Of a DNA stretch of 64,000 nucleotides, positions 13,511 through 34,130 are shown in pieces. The translations under genes were made by a program, and so were the position numbers. Source of the stretch: Cercis canadensis (lineage: Eukaryota; Streptophyta; Magnoliopsida; Fabales; Fabaceae); assembly GCA_003255065.1 (NCBI GenBank), contig QAOA01003028.1, positions 1,366,440 to 1,430,439 on the forward strand, read 5' to 3'. Positions within the stretch are counted from its first letter, which is position 1. Every line of letters starts with the position of its first letter. Below the pieces are notes generated by a model, which was not told where the DNA came from, did no database searches, and worked only from the letters and a program-made list of their open reading frames with translations.

Positions 13511-13776
13511 AGTAAAATTATCATAATTTAAATTTAATTAAACTCTCTTAAATTTTTTCTTATATGACCCTGATTTTGTTTAGTCACAAATATGAAACGG
13601 TGCCAAAGTTAATTAAGCGACGATAAACATTTTTCAAGAAAGAAGATAAGAAAGAAAGAAAATAAAGTGCAAAACTCAAAGTGGAACAACGACGCTAATC
13701 ACAAAAAGGTGTGGCGGTTTCGTCTGGGGTGGTACCCAAAGCATGACATGTGAGGGAAATTAAAAAAGACATGTTC

Positions 13777-13782
13777 CACGTG
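13777..13782. promoter_or_regulatory. G-box CACGTG upstream of the JAZ gene
   Basis: A palindromic CACGTG lies about 130 bases upstream of the TATA box. JAZ genes are known targets of MYC2-type bHLH factors that bind G-boxes, so this is a plausible jasmonate-response site. Its use here is inferred from motif and position only. Confidence 0.5.
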
Positions 13783-13905
13783 CTTAAATTACAAACACAA
13801 GACAGCTATCATAAGCCTCCCCACCGTTTTTGTTTCTACGCCGATATTTATATTTGGTGCGTTGCTTGCGTGTTTGTCAAGTACTTCTCTAAAACCGCGT
13901 TCTCC

Positions 13906-13914
13906 TATATATAA
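13906..13914 (+). promoter_or_regulatory. TATA box of the JAZ gene
   Basis: TATATATAA lies 132 bases before the ATG and is followed by a CT-rich stretch typical of a plant 5' leader. Transcription would be expected to begin near 13940, giving a leader of about 100 bases. Confidence 0.6.
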
Positions 13915-14045
13915 CCTTTCATCCTTCACTTTTGCTTTAACATTTTCGTTTTCTCTCACTAAACCAACCTTCATATTCACTCTCTTTCTCTCTAGATTCT
14001 TACAACAAAAGACAGAAGCAAACAATTGCTTACACAGTTTTCAAC

Positions 14046-15402
14046 ATGAGAAGGAATTGCAACTTGGAACTTCGCCTTTTTCCGGCATACGATTCCGATC
14101 ACCACCACCCTATGTAAGTAGTTTCTTAATGCTTTTCTTCTTCTTTTTTTTTTTGTTTTGTGTTTTTGGTGTCTATGAACACAATGATAGAGTTGAAGCT
14201 TAATTTTTTTTGGTTATTTTGTTGGTATAGGGTGGAAGAATGTAGTGAAATTAGCCCACAACAAAAGTGCCACCACCACCAGCAGCAGCAGCAGCAGCAA
14301 GAGCAAGAGCAGCAGAAGCTGACCATTTTCTATGATGGGAAGATTTGCGTTTGTGATGTTACAGAGTTTCAGGTATGTTTTTGTTTGTTCAAAATGATTC
14401 TATTTGCTTAAATTTTCCATGTTGGTCTATGTTTAAAGGTATAGAATGACATTTTGGTTTGGTATAAAAACTCAAATCTCTTTCTGGGTTGGGAAACTCA
14501 ATCTTCAAGATCTTTAATTTTTGCTAGGGAAATGGGAACCTTAGATAGGAAAAGAGAAAGGAGTTCCTATAGAATACCCAGTATACTCAATCTGGGTAGA
14601 TTTGATTCCTGCAATATGAGTAATTAAATACAATGAATGGCATTATATTAGGCGAGTAACACTAGTTACAGAATTTTTGTATATACATTTAATTGTGCAC
14701 AACTATATAGATTAGTCTATTTGAATTAAAATGGTTCTAATCAAACTCATATAGAGTCACTTTTACAGTTAACACAAACGTGTTGACAGTGACAAATTAG
14801 CAGGGTAAGATTAAAGTTAGAGATGAAAATATATGGAGACTGTTTTGTTAGAGTTTGCATGCTACACAAAAGAGAGAGAGAAAAGAAAAAAAAAAAAATG
14901 AAGATTTTGGGAAAATAACTATTTGCCGACATGGTGTTGTTGAACCTGTCTAAGAATAGTAGTGATAAAAGAAAAGTGACCTTGATTAGGCAACTTTCGT
15001 GGAAGCTACACTTTTTGGAACCCGTAGACTCATTTTTTGACCTCAACAAATGCACGCAACTTGCCAATTAAATTTGGGCATGTTTTTCTCAAGAGCGTTT
15101 TCTTTTTCAAGTCAACTTATTTTACACTTTTGAACACTACCAATAGGAATATATATATATTTTTTAATAGAATTGAAGAATAACATGTTAATTGTGTGCA
15201 GGCTAGAGCTATCTTAATGCTAGCAAATAAAGAAACGGAAGAAAGAGTAAGAACTCCAACACCAAGAGGATCAGAACCATCTTCGCCAACGCTGCAATCT
15301 TTATATAGCCCTACCACTGGCCTTTCGATGAAGCGATCCCTGCAACGGTTCCTTCAGAAGAGAAAGAATAGGCTGCAAGAAGGATCCCCATACCATCACT
15401 AG
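14046..15402 (+). CDS. JAZ8: JAZ7/JAZ8-type TIFY repressor, 3 exons, 136 aa
   Basis: Exons read as 14046-14113, 14231-14372 and 15202-15402, giving 136 residues. The N-terminus carries an LxLxL EAR motif (NLELRLFP, residues 6-13), known in JAZ8 to recruit TOPLESS directly. Residues 37-51 are His/Gln-rich, encoded by a CAG run. The TIFY (ZIM) domain starts at KLTIFYDGK (52-60) and continues across the second intron to about residue 81. The C-terminal Jas segment (106-136) has the MKRSLQRFLQKRKNR core and ends SPYHH, but the usual LPIARR degron start is replaced by a TTGLS-type sequence. In JAZ8 the missing degron weakens binding to COI1 with JA-Ile and makes the repressor stable. The protein is therefore predicted to be a nuclear, hormone-resistant repressor of MYC factors. 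Assignment to the JAZ7/8 subgroup is firm; which of the two is uncertain. Confidence 0.92.
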
Positions 15403-16789
15403 CAACTTTAATTTCAGAAAAAGAAAGAAATTTTGATGTTACAAGATGACCCTATATATGAAGGGGTTGTAAATTATTAATTAATAGTTCACTAGCAGTT
15501 TGTTTTTTCTTTGATTTTTGATTTAATAGTTAATTATTGTTCTACCTTTAATGACACAAATTGCTTACACTATAAAGTACAACGATAAATTATTTTTTTG
15601 AGAAGTGTTCTTATGATTTTTCTCATAATTTCGAGTTTCTTTGTACACTTGTCATAATAATTTCTCACGGAAAAATAGAGTGTGAGAAAAAATGGAGAGA
15701 AATCCGTAAAAAAAAGTGGAGGTTGAGAGTTATGTAATTTCTTAATTGATATACTTAATTAGTTATCAACAAATTCACAAGTGTCACGACCTTGTATCCG
15801 CGCGCTGTGCATGATAGCACATGACATGATGTATAATTAATATCAAATCATCAATAAAACCATTCTTTGAATTGGATCCTCTCTAATTTGTCAATTTGTT
15901 TAATGTCATGTAATCCCAATTTCACCCTTCTAAGTTCTAAACTATTTATTATTTTAGTATATATTGTGGTTACGATTGAATACATTTGGCAATAGGCTGT
16001 TTAGTCTACTAAGATATTTATTTAATATCATTTTGGATAAACTAGTTGGAAAGTTGACGTTGGAGTAACTAGGTAGCAAGTGCCTAATGATTCCATTCGT
16101 TGGGAGATTTTTCGTGATTCAAACGTTTTAATATATAAATTCACGTTTCATATGTGCGTCTGATGTAACCCGAATCAGTGTTAGAGTGCCGAAACTTGTA
16201 TATTAAGTTTGGCTCCATAATTGACTTTGTTGCCCAATATGATCCATGCATCAAATTAAGAGGAAATTTATAAGCAAGAGCCTAATACTAGAGTTGTTAA
16301 TTATTTTGAGGATTTTTTTCTCTTTATGATTGTAGATAAAAGATGGAGAAAAGCGATATATGTTAACCCCATATATATGAAAATTGAAAAGCATATATAT
16401 GAGAATAAGAAGAGAGGAAATGATAATATATATTAAACATAAATACAAAATAGAGAATAGAAAAGAAGCAAAAGGGAAATTTATACAGAAATAAGAAATG
16501 GCTAAACAATAATTTAAGCAATTGAAAATTCTTATTTATTCTTTAATTCACATGTCTCTTACTCGTCTGTCTTAGCTATCTTTATTGTGAGCTATCACTA
16601 TCTATCATTGGATTGACTTGAATATATCTATTTAGAGTGTTTGGTATGCTAACATTTTATATTCAATATAGGAAATACGCGAATGTCATATATTTTTATA
16701 TTTAATTTTTTTTATACTTTTAGTTACAATTTTAAATTTGAATGCAAAATTTTTATATTTAATATAAGTCATATGACTATAAAAATCAA
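15403..16789. other. Intergenic DNA downstream of the JAZ gene
   Basis: The first few hundred bases should hold the JAZ 3'UTR, but no certain polyadenylation site can be chosen. The rest is AT-rich with no gene, domain or clear repeat. Confidence 0.45.
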
Positions 16790-16798
16790 TTTAAAATA

Positions 16799-17508
16799 GG
16801 CTTAATTGTAATTTTGGTCCTCCTATTTTAACCACTTGAACGTTTTGGTCCCCCTTCTTTAAAAATGAACTATTGAGTCCCTTTATATTCATAAAATGTA
16901 CAAGTTTAGTCCATTTATCTTTAAGTCAAAATTCTTAGGTTTATTTCAAGGTGTAAAGTTCCCTGATTTATAATCCCACCGTTAAGACTGAAGGGCTACA
17001 TCTTGTAAACCTTCTCACTAAATTTGAGCTTGATCTAACGGTGAAACTCAGCCCAAAATACCAAAACCATAAGTTTTCATCTAACCAAAAATTTAGACTT
17101 ATTTACCGTTAGATCGAGCTGAAATTTAATGGNATTTCACCGTTCAGACTGAAGGGCTACATCTTGTGAACCTTCTCACTAAATTTGAACTCGATTTAAC
17201 GGTGAAACTCAACCCAAAATACCAAAACTATAAGTTTTCATCTAACCAAAAATTTAGACTTATTCACCATTAGATCGAGCTGAAATTTAATAGAAAGATT
17301 CACAAGACGTAGCTCTTCAATCTGAACGGTGGGATTATAAATCAGAGAACTTTACACCTTGAAATAAACTTAAGAATTTTGACTTAAAGATAAATGGACT
17401 AAACTTGTACATTTTATAAATATAGAGAGACTTAATAGTTCATTTTTAAAGAAGGAGAACCAAAACGTTCAAGTGGTTAAAACAAGGGACCAAAATTGCA
17501 ATTAAGCC
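16799..17508. mobile_element. Mutator-like MITE with long inverted repeats
   Basis: The element is 710 bp and starts GGCTTAATTGTAATTTTGG; its right end is the inverse, GGCTTAATTGCAATTTTGG. The inverted repeats run for roughly 230-240 bases each. The 9-base TTTAAAATA is found at 16790-16798 and 17509-17517, the target-site length typical of the Mutator superfamily. Inside, a block of about 150 bases beginning near CCGTTAAGACTGAAGGGC is duplicated in tandem, with an isolated N at 17133 just where the units meet. There is no transposase, so it is nonautonomous. Confidence 0.85.
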
Positions 17509-17805
17509 TTTAAAATATGCATAAGATACTTAAAGTTTGGGTTGCATTCTAAACATACCAAATTATCCTATAACCAATATGTCAACCGAAAGCAAGTCAA
17601 TTGGAGAAGGATCATGATGTGGAGCTGACACAGTGGACCCAGACACCTACTGCTTCAACCAACTTCGATAGCAAAAGCACTGAAGCAGCCTAAATCAAAT
17701 GGACTCTTTGCTCAATAACAATCCTTTTTATAGTTGCAAATTCTTTCAACGCATGTCAATTGTTTTAAATCAACTTAAATATTTTTTCGTTAAGGAAAAT
17801 TTAAG

Positions 17806-17968
17806 ATGAGCGGAGTTACCCATTTCAAAGTTAAGATAATGTTATAAATTTTATCTAAGATTTATCATGATACTTATCGATCACTTAGTAAGAAAAAACT
17901 ATTCATAGTGGGAATTGAAGTTAAATTTTATAAGCGAAATGCTTCGATTCTTATTAGTTGAATTAACT
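17806..17968 (-). repeat. Dispersed SINE-like repeat, copy 2 of 3
   Basis: Related to 9407-9570 and 36800-36925. It shows the AGTGGGAATTGAA block (box B-like on the minus strand) and the TTCTTATTAGTTGAATT right end. Confidence 0.4.
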
Positions 17969-17969
17969 T

Positions 17970-19164
17970 CCATTAATATAATATTAATATTTATACATTA
18001 TATATAAATATATAAATATTTCCTTTTTTAATCCACCAAAAACTACATAAGAGTAGTTTATTTTTTCATAAAATTTTATTTTAACCAATTTTAATTAAAA
18101 CACGAGACATTTATGATAGAGCACCGGGTTATACTGATCAAGCATTCGAGCATTGCCTTGAGGACTAGGGATACTTCCATCTCATGCTATTCCACTTAAA
18201 TTTTTATAATTTTGCAAAGTTGAGGATGCAAAAGTTATATAGGTAGCCCAATTCTTATTTTTATTTTCTTGTGGGTAAAAAATAGGACATATTAAATTAC
18301 CAATATTCATTGCATAGATTTCACAACAAAAAATATATATATTAGTTAATAATATTATAAATACAACTATATACATTACAATTGATCTAAGGGTCTTTTA
18401 AAAAAGTTAATATCTCAAATTTAAATCTTCATACTCTCACTTAAAAAATCTAGCTCAATTCATCTAATGAAAAATTAAAAAGAAATAAAAAATAAAACAC
18501 TATAATTATAGAAAATATATTACAATTAGTAGGCATCAAATTTCAAATATTAATACTCCAAAACTCATCACTATATAAGGCAGGTATATGATCAATTCAA
18601 CCATTAATAATCTTGTTCAAATTCCTTTGGGAAACTAAACGGCCTTTGGTCAAGTGAGGTTTAAGTCATCCTCACTCCTCAGGGAGTGTTATCAAAGTTG
18701 TCATCAAGATTTATGAGTTTTGTGTTCGAATCTAAAGTCGTAGTCAAAAGAATCAAAAACAATTTCATTAAGAGTTGAATGGGTGAGATTTTAGAAGGAG
18801 ATATGATATCTCCTGATGTAGCCTCTAGTGAATCAATTTTCTTTTTTATTGCTAACATTATTTAGACATTAAATGTATTTTTATACATTATATATGAAAA
18901 TTTTGAAATTAAATTTTTCTACAAATTATCCAAAACCTTATCAATATTATTCAATAATGCAATCTTATATCTTCACATAATAAACTCCTGAGTCATGTGT
19001 CCACCTAAAAACACTGTAAGTTCTTTTGACTAACTTGTCAAATCATTAGAAGTGCCGTAATGATATTAATATGGGAAGGTGGCCAGCTTTTTATTCGCAT
19101 GTCCTTCCATAAAATCTTTTACAATTATCATGAATTTACTCATAATTTCAAGGAAACTATCTAG
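17970..19164. other. AT-rich intergenic DNA before the duplicated block
   Basis: No gene is visible. There is a GTGTTCGAATCTAAAG segment near 18720-18736 that looks like an isolated box B, but neither box A nor a target-site duplication could be found with it. Confidence 0.4.
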
Positions 19165-19356
19165 TACTTGGTAAGTTGACTAACTTTTTTTCTTTTTCGG
19201 GAAAAAGCGTATAAAAGAGGAAGAAAATGCCATGAAATATACGGCATTTCACATGGTAGTTTTGAAATTGATGGGAAACCACTGGGAATGTGCAAACAAT
19301 TAATAAATAACACAATCACATGCTTAGCATGATAAATAACACAATCACATTCTTCT

Positions 19357-19674
19357 GGATAATCACCTATCTATGAGTGTAACACCGTTGACGTAGCGGT
19401 GACATGGCATACGCATGGTAACCAATTCATTAATGAGGTGGCACCTCCATGAATGTGAGGAACACAAACAAGAAGGATCAAATTGGTTTAATTTAGATAC
19501 TAGGTAAAGCGGAGCAGAGTTTGTGTGGTAGGGGAAAAGGGTATCCCGGACTAAACTTGGAAACATGAGGCAATTAGTCTTAAAGGTTCTACCTCATGTG
19601 GATAATCTGGATAGCAGGTTAATGTGTTGAAGTTTTCTTCTTCTTGGTAATCACCTATCTATGAGTGTAACACC
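19357..19674 (+). repeat. Pair of 26-base direct repeats in unit A
   Basis: AATCACCTATCTATGAGTGT followed by AACACC occurs twice, once ending at about 19384 and again ending at about 19674. The sequence between includes the stretch shared with unit B. Only unit A shows the second copy clearly; it may reflect a small local duplication. Confidence 0.5.
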
Positions 19675-20573
19675 TAAGTTATAAACGAATTGGGGTGTTT
19701 GCCATTAGGGATTCCTTCCTCTCCCCTCACTCAGTTACTCCCCCTTCCCTTTTCAGCGCAATTCACTCCTTTTTATGAGAAAGAAGACCTTTTTTTTGGC
19801 ATCCATTACGCTTAGAGCTTTTCACCCATTGAACACTGATGTCTTAAATTAATGCATAGTTAGCCACCATCAACAAAAGATGCAACCAATTTAAGTTCGA
19901 AAGCCCCTCCTAGTGTCACACAAATAAAGAAATTCTCACTGGAAAACTTGTCATCTGACAGGGTCAAGATGTAAGAGTAGGACATGGCTATAACTTCTAA
20001 TTAGTCACCTCAATGAGTTGGCACAAACTTACTACTGTAGTAATATGCTTTGAAATAAGAAAGGAGATGTATGTAATTTATCCTCTGCACAAGTCAAACT
20101 AAGTTTTGGTATTTCAAGGTTGGTTCCTCATGCAGCAAAATTTTCATTGTGTCATGGGTATTATAAGCTAGGATGAGTTTATATATGTGATCAAGTTAGG
20201 ATCAAGAGTACCTGGAAGTCAGCTAACTAGAGCCAGTTTTTGAGCACTGGAAACACAGGTTGCAGGAACTACAGTGATAAAGACGGAAGAAAGTTGATTG
20301 CTGCAAGGTTGTTATAGAAGTAAAACATCTTACAAGTAGAAGGCCAAGAATAGGAAGATAGAACATGATAAAATTTCCATTTTTACTCCAAGGTTGAAAT
20401 GAGTCTGAATTGATTTTGATTATATACAGGGAAAAAGGAAATATCAGTGACTCATCATCAGCTGTTACTATTTCAAACATGAACCAAGAAAAAAGGTATG
20501 ATATTAATGGGTTCTTGAGGTGTGATAACTCTCAAGCTCCCAGATTATTGGTGAACAAGCAAGTGTTATAATC

Positions 20574-24995
<4,422 letters not shown>

Positions 24996-25093
24996 CTTCC
25001 CAAAATATATTTAAGCTGTGCTCAGGATCTTCTGAAATTGAATTTAATTACAGTGATTAAATCAAGCCAATCCATGTCAGATATTTTCCTAAT

Positions 25094-25440
25094 GGTGGTT
25101 GCTAAGCTACCTCCCCTTCAAAGGGGTAGCGCTACACCACCTCCTTATTGAGGGTGTTCTGGTGGGGCCCACATCCTGAAATTGGTGTCATTGAGAAGAT
25201 CTCGAAAAAACTACAGAGCAATAAACAAAAAGTGCAGAAAACAAAATAAAAAAAATAGTGATTTTCTTTGACCCAATTAAACTCAAATTTTGTCTTACTG
25301 TTTTGGAATCTGACCCATACTGTGTAACTTAGTTTTTCAAGATCTTTGCAACAACAACAATTTTAGGACATGGATCCCACCAAAACCCCCTCAATGAGGG
25401 GACATGTAGTGCTACCTCCCTAGGTAGCTTAGCAGCCACC
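25094..25440. mobile_element. Mutator-like MITE in the GLO-A 5'UTR intron
   Basis: The element is 347 bp, with termini GGTGGTTGCTAAGCTACC at the left and the inverse of GGTGGCTGCTAAGCTACC at the right. TTTCCTAAT is found at both sides (25085-25093 and 25441-25449), a 9-base target-site duplication. Unit B has the unoccupied site, one TTTCCTAAT at 33267-33275. There is no coding capacity. Confidence 0.9.
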
Positions 25441-26108
25441 TTTCCTAATACAAAATCTAAAAGCTAACATAGTGATTGATAGTATGCAAGCTATAAATAC
25501 ATCCTTATACATGTAAAATTCACTCATTTCAGAACACTTTAAATGTGGATGCTAAAATTTTGCCAAAATCCACTCTTGGGCAATACCACAGCCAGACCCA
25601 AAATAGCACTTCACTTATCCCACCTTTACAGAATTGTCCTTTATGAAAAAGTAATCATTGTATGTCTATGTCAGATGCAATATTTATCAGTCCCCACCAC
25701 ACGGAAAGCAAAATTTGCTGGCTTTTTAATGCCAAACCACAGTTTTTATATCTGTTTTGCTCTTTGTGTTGCTAATTAATATTTGTATAAGATCAATTCT
25801 GCACAATTGCTACATAGAATTACTTCTGATTTAACCCACTAAAATTTTGACAATTGAGCTGCGAGTTCGCCCCCAAATTTTTAGAAAAACCCATGATTAA
25901 AATTCCAAAAGTCCAAACTTTTCTGAATTTAACCTGAAATAAACCCAGTTCAGGAAAACCCAGATGAAAAACATTGATCTTTACGGGACTGTAAATTACG
26001 ATTTAAAAATCATTCAATTTTAAATATACAAAAGCAATTACCATTCATTGAAAAACCCCCTCCGAGAATATTAAAAGCAACAAAACTAAGAAGAAGGGAA
26101 GAATAAAC

Positions 26109-26328
26109 CTTTGGTTTTGCCTTGTGTGGAATAATGAGGTGGAGCTGATAAGCTGAAGCGGAGCAGCATATAATAGTGAGAAAGAGAGAATGAACTGTCC
26201 AGTAATAGAGACAAGGAACAACAGCGACAAAATAATAAAGAAGTGATAGCGACAAATAGCTGAAGAGGAGCAGCAAATAATACAGGGAGAGAGAATGAAA
26301 TATCCAGTAATAGAGACTTGTATCAACT
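26109..26328 (-). other. GLO-A 5'UTR exon and promoter, with a local tandem duplication
   Basis: The donor site at 26108/26109 on the minus strand joins to the acceptor at 25031, giving a leader exon. A block of about 70 bases (AGCTGAAGCGGAGCAGCA through CCAGTAATAGAGAC, 26151-26221) is repeated at 26260-26328 with a spacing of about 109 bases. Unit B has one copy only. The transcription start cannot be placed, so the extra copy may lie in leader or promoter. Confidence 0.6.
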
Positions 26329-27044
26329 ACTCGGTAAGTTGGCTCATATTAATATCTAAAAGCACTTAAATGTTTTATTTTTTCCCTTTTCGGGAAAAGC
26401 GTATAAAAGAGGAAGAAAATGGATAATTTATCAAAATAATACTATTTAATAAAGAATTTAAGAATTTATATTACTCTTAAAATTATTTATTAAGATATAT
26501 TATTTTTTTTTACACAATATACGCTAAAATATTATAACGTTTTAAATAATAAATATTAAAATATAAAATGCATTTTTTTTGTAAACAACGCTAATTTTTT
26601 ATTTTTTGAAAACACCTAGTTTTATAATCTAGCATGTAAGTTAAACTAACAATAGATAAGTTGGAGACTTACTTGTCATCCATGTGAAATCTAAAAATAT
26701 AAGGGTTTAATACAAAAAACGAAGACACGATGCTCTGTTGACAACTAGGTCGGTACATGTGAGGTCAAAAGTTAGGTAATCAAGTAAGTATCTACATAAA
26801 TAGTATACCTGTGCTTAGGCCGAGTGTGTCAATATTTAGACTCCAGTGCCAAGTATAAGGAGTATGATGGTCATTTTGCTATTAAGGCTGGCTTGAGCCT
26901 ATTATAATTGGGCTTGATTGGGCCTTAAAGAGTTATGAACCAATGCTTAATGTTAATCCACCATGTATATATTTGGACCATGTGGCAAGTAAAAAATGTA
27001 GGACCCAAATGACTTATGACTTAATGGTGACATGACATTTGCAT

Positions 27045-27553
27045 TAGAGCTGCCAAAATGGGCTAGACTGAAAAAGTTGGCCTGTTTTAGCCTAAAAAGG
27101 GAGGGCTGAATTCTAAAATTTCAGCTTCAATAGAAGTGGACCAATTTTGCCCAAGAGTTGGAACACTTTTTTTTTTTTTTAGGTTAAACCNCATATTAGT
27201 AAGTATTATTTTAAAATATGCACTACTATATTTTTATTTTTATTTTACACTTATATGCATTTTTTTTAATATATCTTTGATTCTTTATTTTAGTTTTATT
27301 TATTACTTTATGCACATTTTATTTTGTTCAACTAGATCCATTAAATATTTATCCCAAAATCACTAAAGAAAAAGTTTTAAACTCTTATTAATTTTTAGCT
27401 TAATTACAAATACAAAGTTAAAAAATTAAAAGAAATAAATTGACACGTGATCTGCATAGGGCCAAATTAGGCCAACATTTTGTTAGCCCAAATAAAACTA
27501 AGCCTAAGTTAGTTGGGCTAATTTGGACTGAGCCAATTCATTTTATCACCTCT
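27045..27553 (+). mobile_element. hAT-like MITE inserted in unit B
   Basis: The left end is TAGAGCTGCCAAAATGGGCT and the right end is the inverse of AGAGGTGATAAAATG. GGGCC-type blocks lie near both ends around a T-rich core. Flanks ATTTGCAT and ACTTGGAT (6 of 8 alike) fit an aged 8-base hAT duplication. Unit A has the unoccupied site (ATACGCAT before GGTAACC, about 19409-19416). The right boundary is uncertain by one base. It belongs with 43301-43874, 61388-62000 and 63267-63800. Confidence 0.75.
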
Positions 27554-29021
27554 ACTTGGATGGTAACCAACTAATTAATGACGCGGCATCCATGTTGCAT
27601 GGATGCCCATAAACATTTTGTTTACTTATTTGTCGAACCCAAACAGAGGAGATCAAATTACTTTAATTTAGATACTACAAAGATTTGATTGTCGAATTTA
27701 AAATTAGATAGACTAATTACTATTTTTTTTTTAAAAAAAAAACCATAAAAACCGCTTCTTTGCTTTGAGCCCAACATAGTACTTGTAAATGTGCCTTTAG
27801 TTAGGCCCTTCAAAATATATTTCATGGTGGATTGTAGGACCCCATGGTTGGATTTGGGGCTAGGAGTGCCAAAGCCCAAGCTGCTATATAATGTCCACAA
27901 GATCAAGTCTTCTTTGAGCCATTCATTCCCCTTTTTTTTAAAAAACTTGGGAACATGAATTGATCAGTCACTGCACCAAAGCCTCTTTGTTTATTATTAA
28001 ACTATGACCCACTCTGTGTTTTTCTTCTTCGTTTAACACATACGAATTGGGGTGTTTGCCGGTAGGGGATTCCTTCCTCTCCCCTTACTCAGTTACTCCC
28101 CTTTTCTTTCTCAGCGCAGTTCACTCCTTTTCATGAGAAAGAAAATTTTCTTTTTTGGCATCCATTACTATTAGAGCTTTTCACCCAGAGAAGAGAAGTA
28201 ACCATTGAACACTGATGTCATAAACTAATGCATCGCTTAGCCACCATCAACAAAAGATTCAACCAATTTAAGTTCAAAAGCCTTTCCTAGTGTCACACAA
28301 ACAAAGAAATTCTCTCTGCAAAACTTCTCATCTGACAGGGTTCAAAGATGTAGGACATGGCTATAACTTCCAACCAGTCACCTAAATGAGTTGGCACAAA
28401 CTTACTACTGTAGTAACATGCTTTGAAATAAGAAGGGAGATGTATATAATTTATCCTCTGCAGAAGTCAAAACATGATATTGGGAAGACAAGTTGGCATT
28501 GAATCGCTCACTTGAGAAATCTTTTATCAAACTAGCAATATAATCAAACTAAGTTTTGGCATTTCCAGGTTGGATCAGCATGCAGCAAAATTTTCATTGT
28601 GTCATGGGTATTAAAAGCTAGGATGAGTTTAGAATAGCTGGGTTTCAAATACAAGTTAGCTAACTAGAGCCAGTTTTTGAGCGCTGGAAACACAGGTTGC
28701 AGGAACTACAGTGATAACATGGAAGAAAGTTGACTCCTGCAAGGTTGTTATAAAAGTAAAACATCTTACAAGTAAAAGGCCAAGAATAGGAAGATAGAAC
28801 TTGATAAAATTTCCATTTTTGCTGCAAGGTTGAAATGAGTCTGAATTGTATTTTGATTATATACAGGGAAAAAGGAGATATCAGTTATTAATAGATGGCT
28901 CATTATCAGCTGTTACTATTTCAAACAAGAACCAAGAACAAATGTATGATATTAATGGGTTCTTGAGGTGTGATATCTCTCAAGCTCCCAGATTATTGGT
29001 GAACAAGCAAGTGCTATAATC

Positions 29022-33177
<4,156 letters not shown>

Positions 33178-33945
33178 CTTCCCAAAATATATTTAAGCTA
33201 TGCTTATGATCTTCTGAAATTGAATTTAATTACGGTGATTAAATCAAGCCAATCCATGTCAGATATTTTCCTAATACAAAATCTAAAAGCTAACATAGAG
33301 ATTGATAGTATGCAAGCTATAAATACATCCTTAATTATGTAAAATTCACTCATTTCAGAACACTTTAAAAGTGGTTGCTAAAATTTTGCCAAAATGCACC
33401 CTTGGGCACCCCAGCCAAACCCAAAATTGCACTTCAATTATCTCACCTTTATAGAATTGTCATTTCTGAAAAAGTAATCATTATATGTCTATGTCAGATG
33501 CAATATTTATCAGTCCCCAACACATGGAAAGCAAAAATTGCTGGCTTTTTAATGCCAAACCACACTTTTTATATCTGTTTTGCTCTTTGTGTTACTAATT
33601 AGTATTTGTATAAGATCAAATCTGCACAGTTGCTACATAGACCTACTTCTGATTTAACCCACTAAAATTCTGACAAGTGAGCTGCAAGTTTGCTACCAAA
33701 TTCTGAAAAATACCCAAGATTGAAAAAAAAATTACGAGATTAAAATTCCAAACTTCTCTGAATTTAAACCTGAGATAAACACAGTTCAGGAAAACCCAGA
33801 TGAAAAACATTGATCATTACGGGACTGTAAATTACGATTTAAAAAAGCATTCAGTTTTAAATATACATAAGCAATTATCATTCAATGAAATACCCACTCC
33901 GAGAAGATTAAAAGCAACAAAACTAAGATGAAGGGAAGAACGAAC

Positions 33946-34125
33946 CTTTGGTTTAGCCTTGTGTGGAAGAATAAGGTGGAGGTGATCAGCCGAAGAGGAG
34001 CAGCATATAATACTGAGAAAGAGAGAATGAACTGTCCAGTAATAGAGACAAGGAACTAGAGCGAGAAAATAATAAAGAAGTGTGGATAGAGACAAAAGGG
34101 TAAGGATCAAATTGAGAGGGACATA
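33946..34125 (-). other. GLO-B 5'UTR exon and promoter region
   Basis: The leader exon begins somewhere upstream and ends at a GT donor just below 33946. It holds one copy of the AGCCGAAGAGGAGCAGCA...CCAGTAATAGAGAC block that is doubled in unit A. Similarity to unit A fades near 34100, which helps set the edge of the duplication. Confidence 0.55.
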
Positions 34126-34130
34126 CTCTC

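Larger units (their letters stand above)
9590..14045. other. Long intergenic region upstream of the JAZ gene
   Basis: No coding gene was found. CACGTG cores occur at 10039-10044, 10149-10154, 13107-13112 and 13777-13782; the first two lie in an unusually GC-rich patch (about 10000-10155) that may be an unannotated promoter or a remnant. An AT microsatellite sits at about 11447-11466. An isolated N is at 10213 beside a poly-A run. Confidence 0.45.

Noticed and set aside
18640-18860. A possible SINE around GTGTTCGAATCT
   Set aside because: Only a box B-like motif is present; no box A at the right distance, tail or target-site duplication was found.
26010-26326. Leucine/serine-rich open frames opposite the GLO-A leader
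   Set aside because: They overlap the leader exon and its duplicated block, have low-complexity hydrophobic content and no homologue I recognise; similar frames appear in unit B for the same reason.
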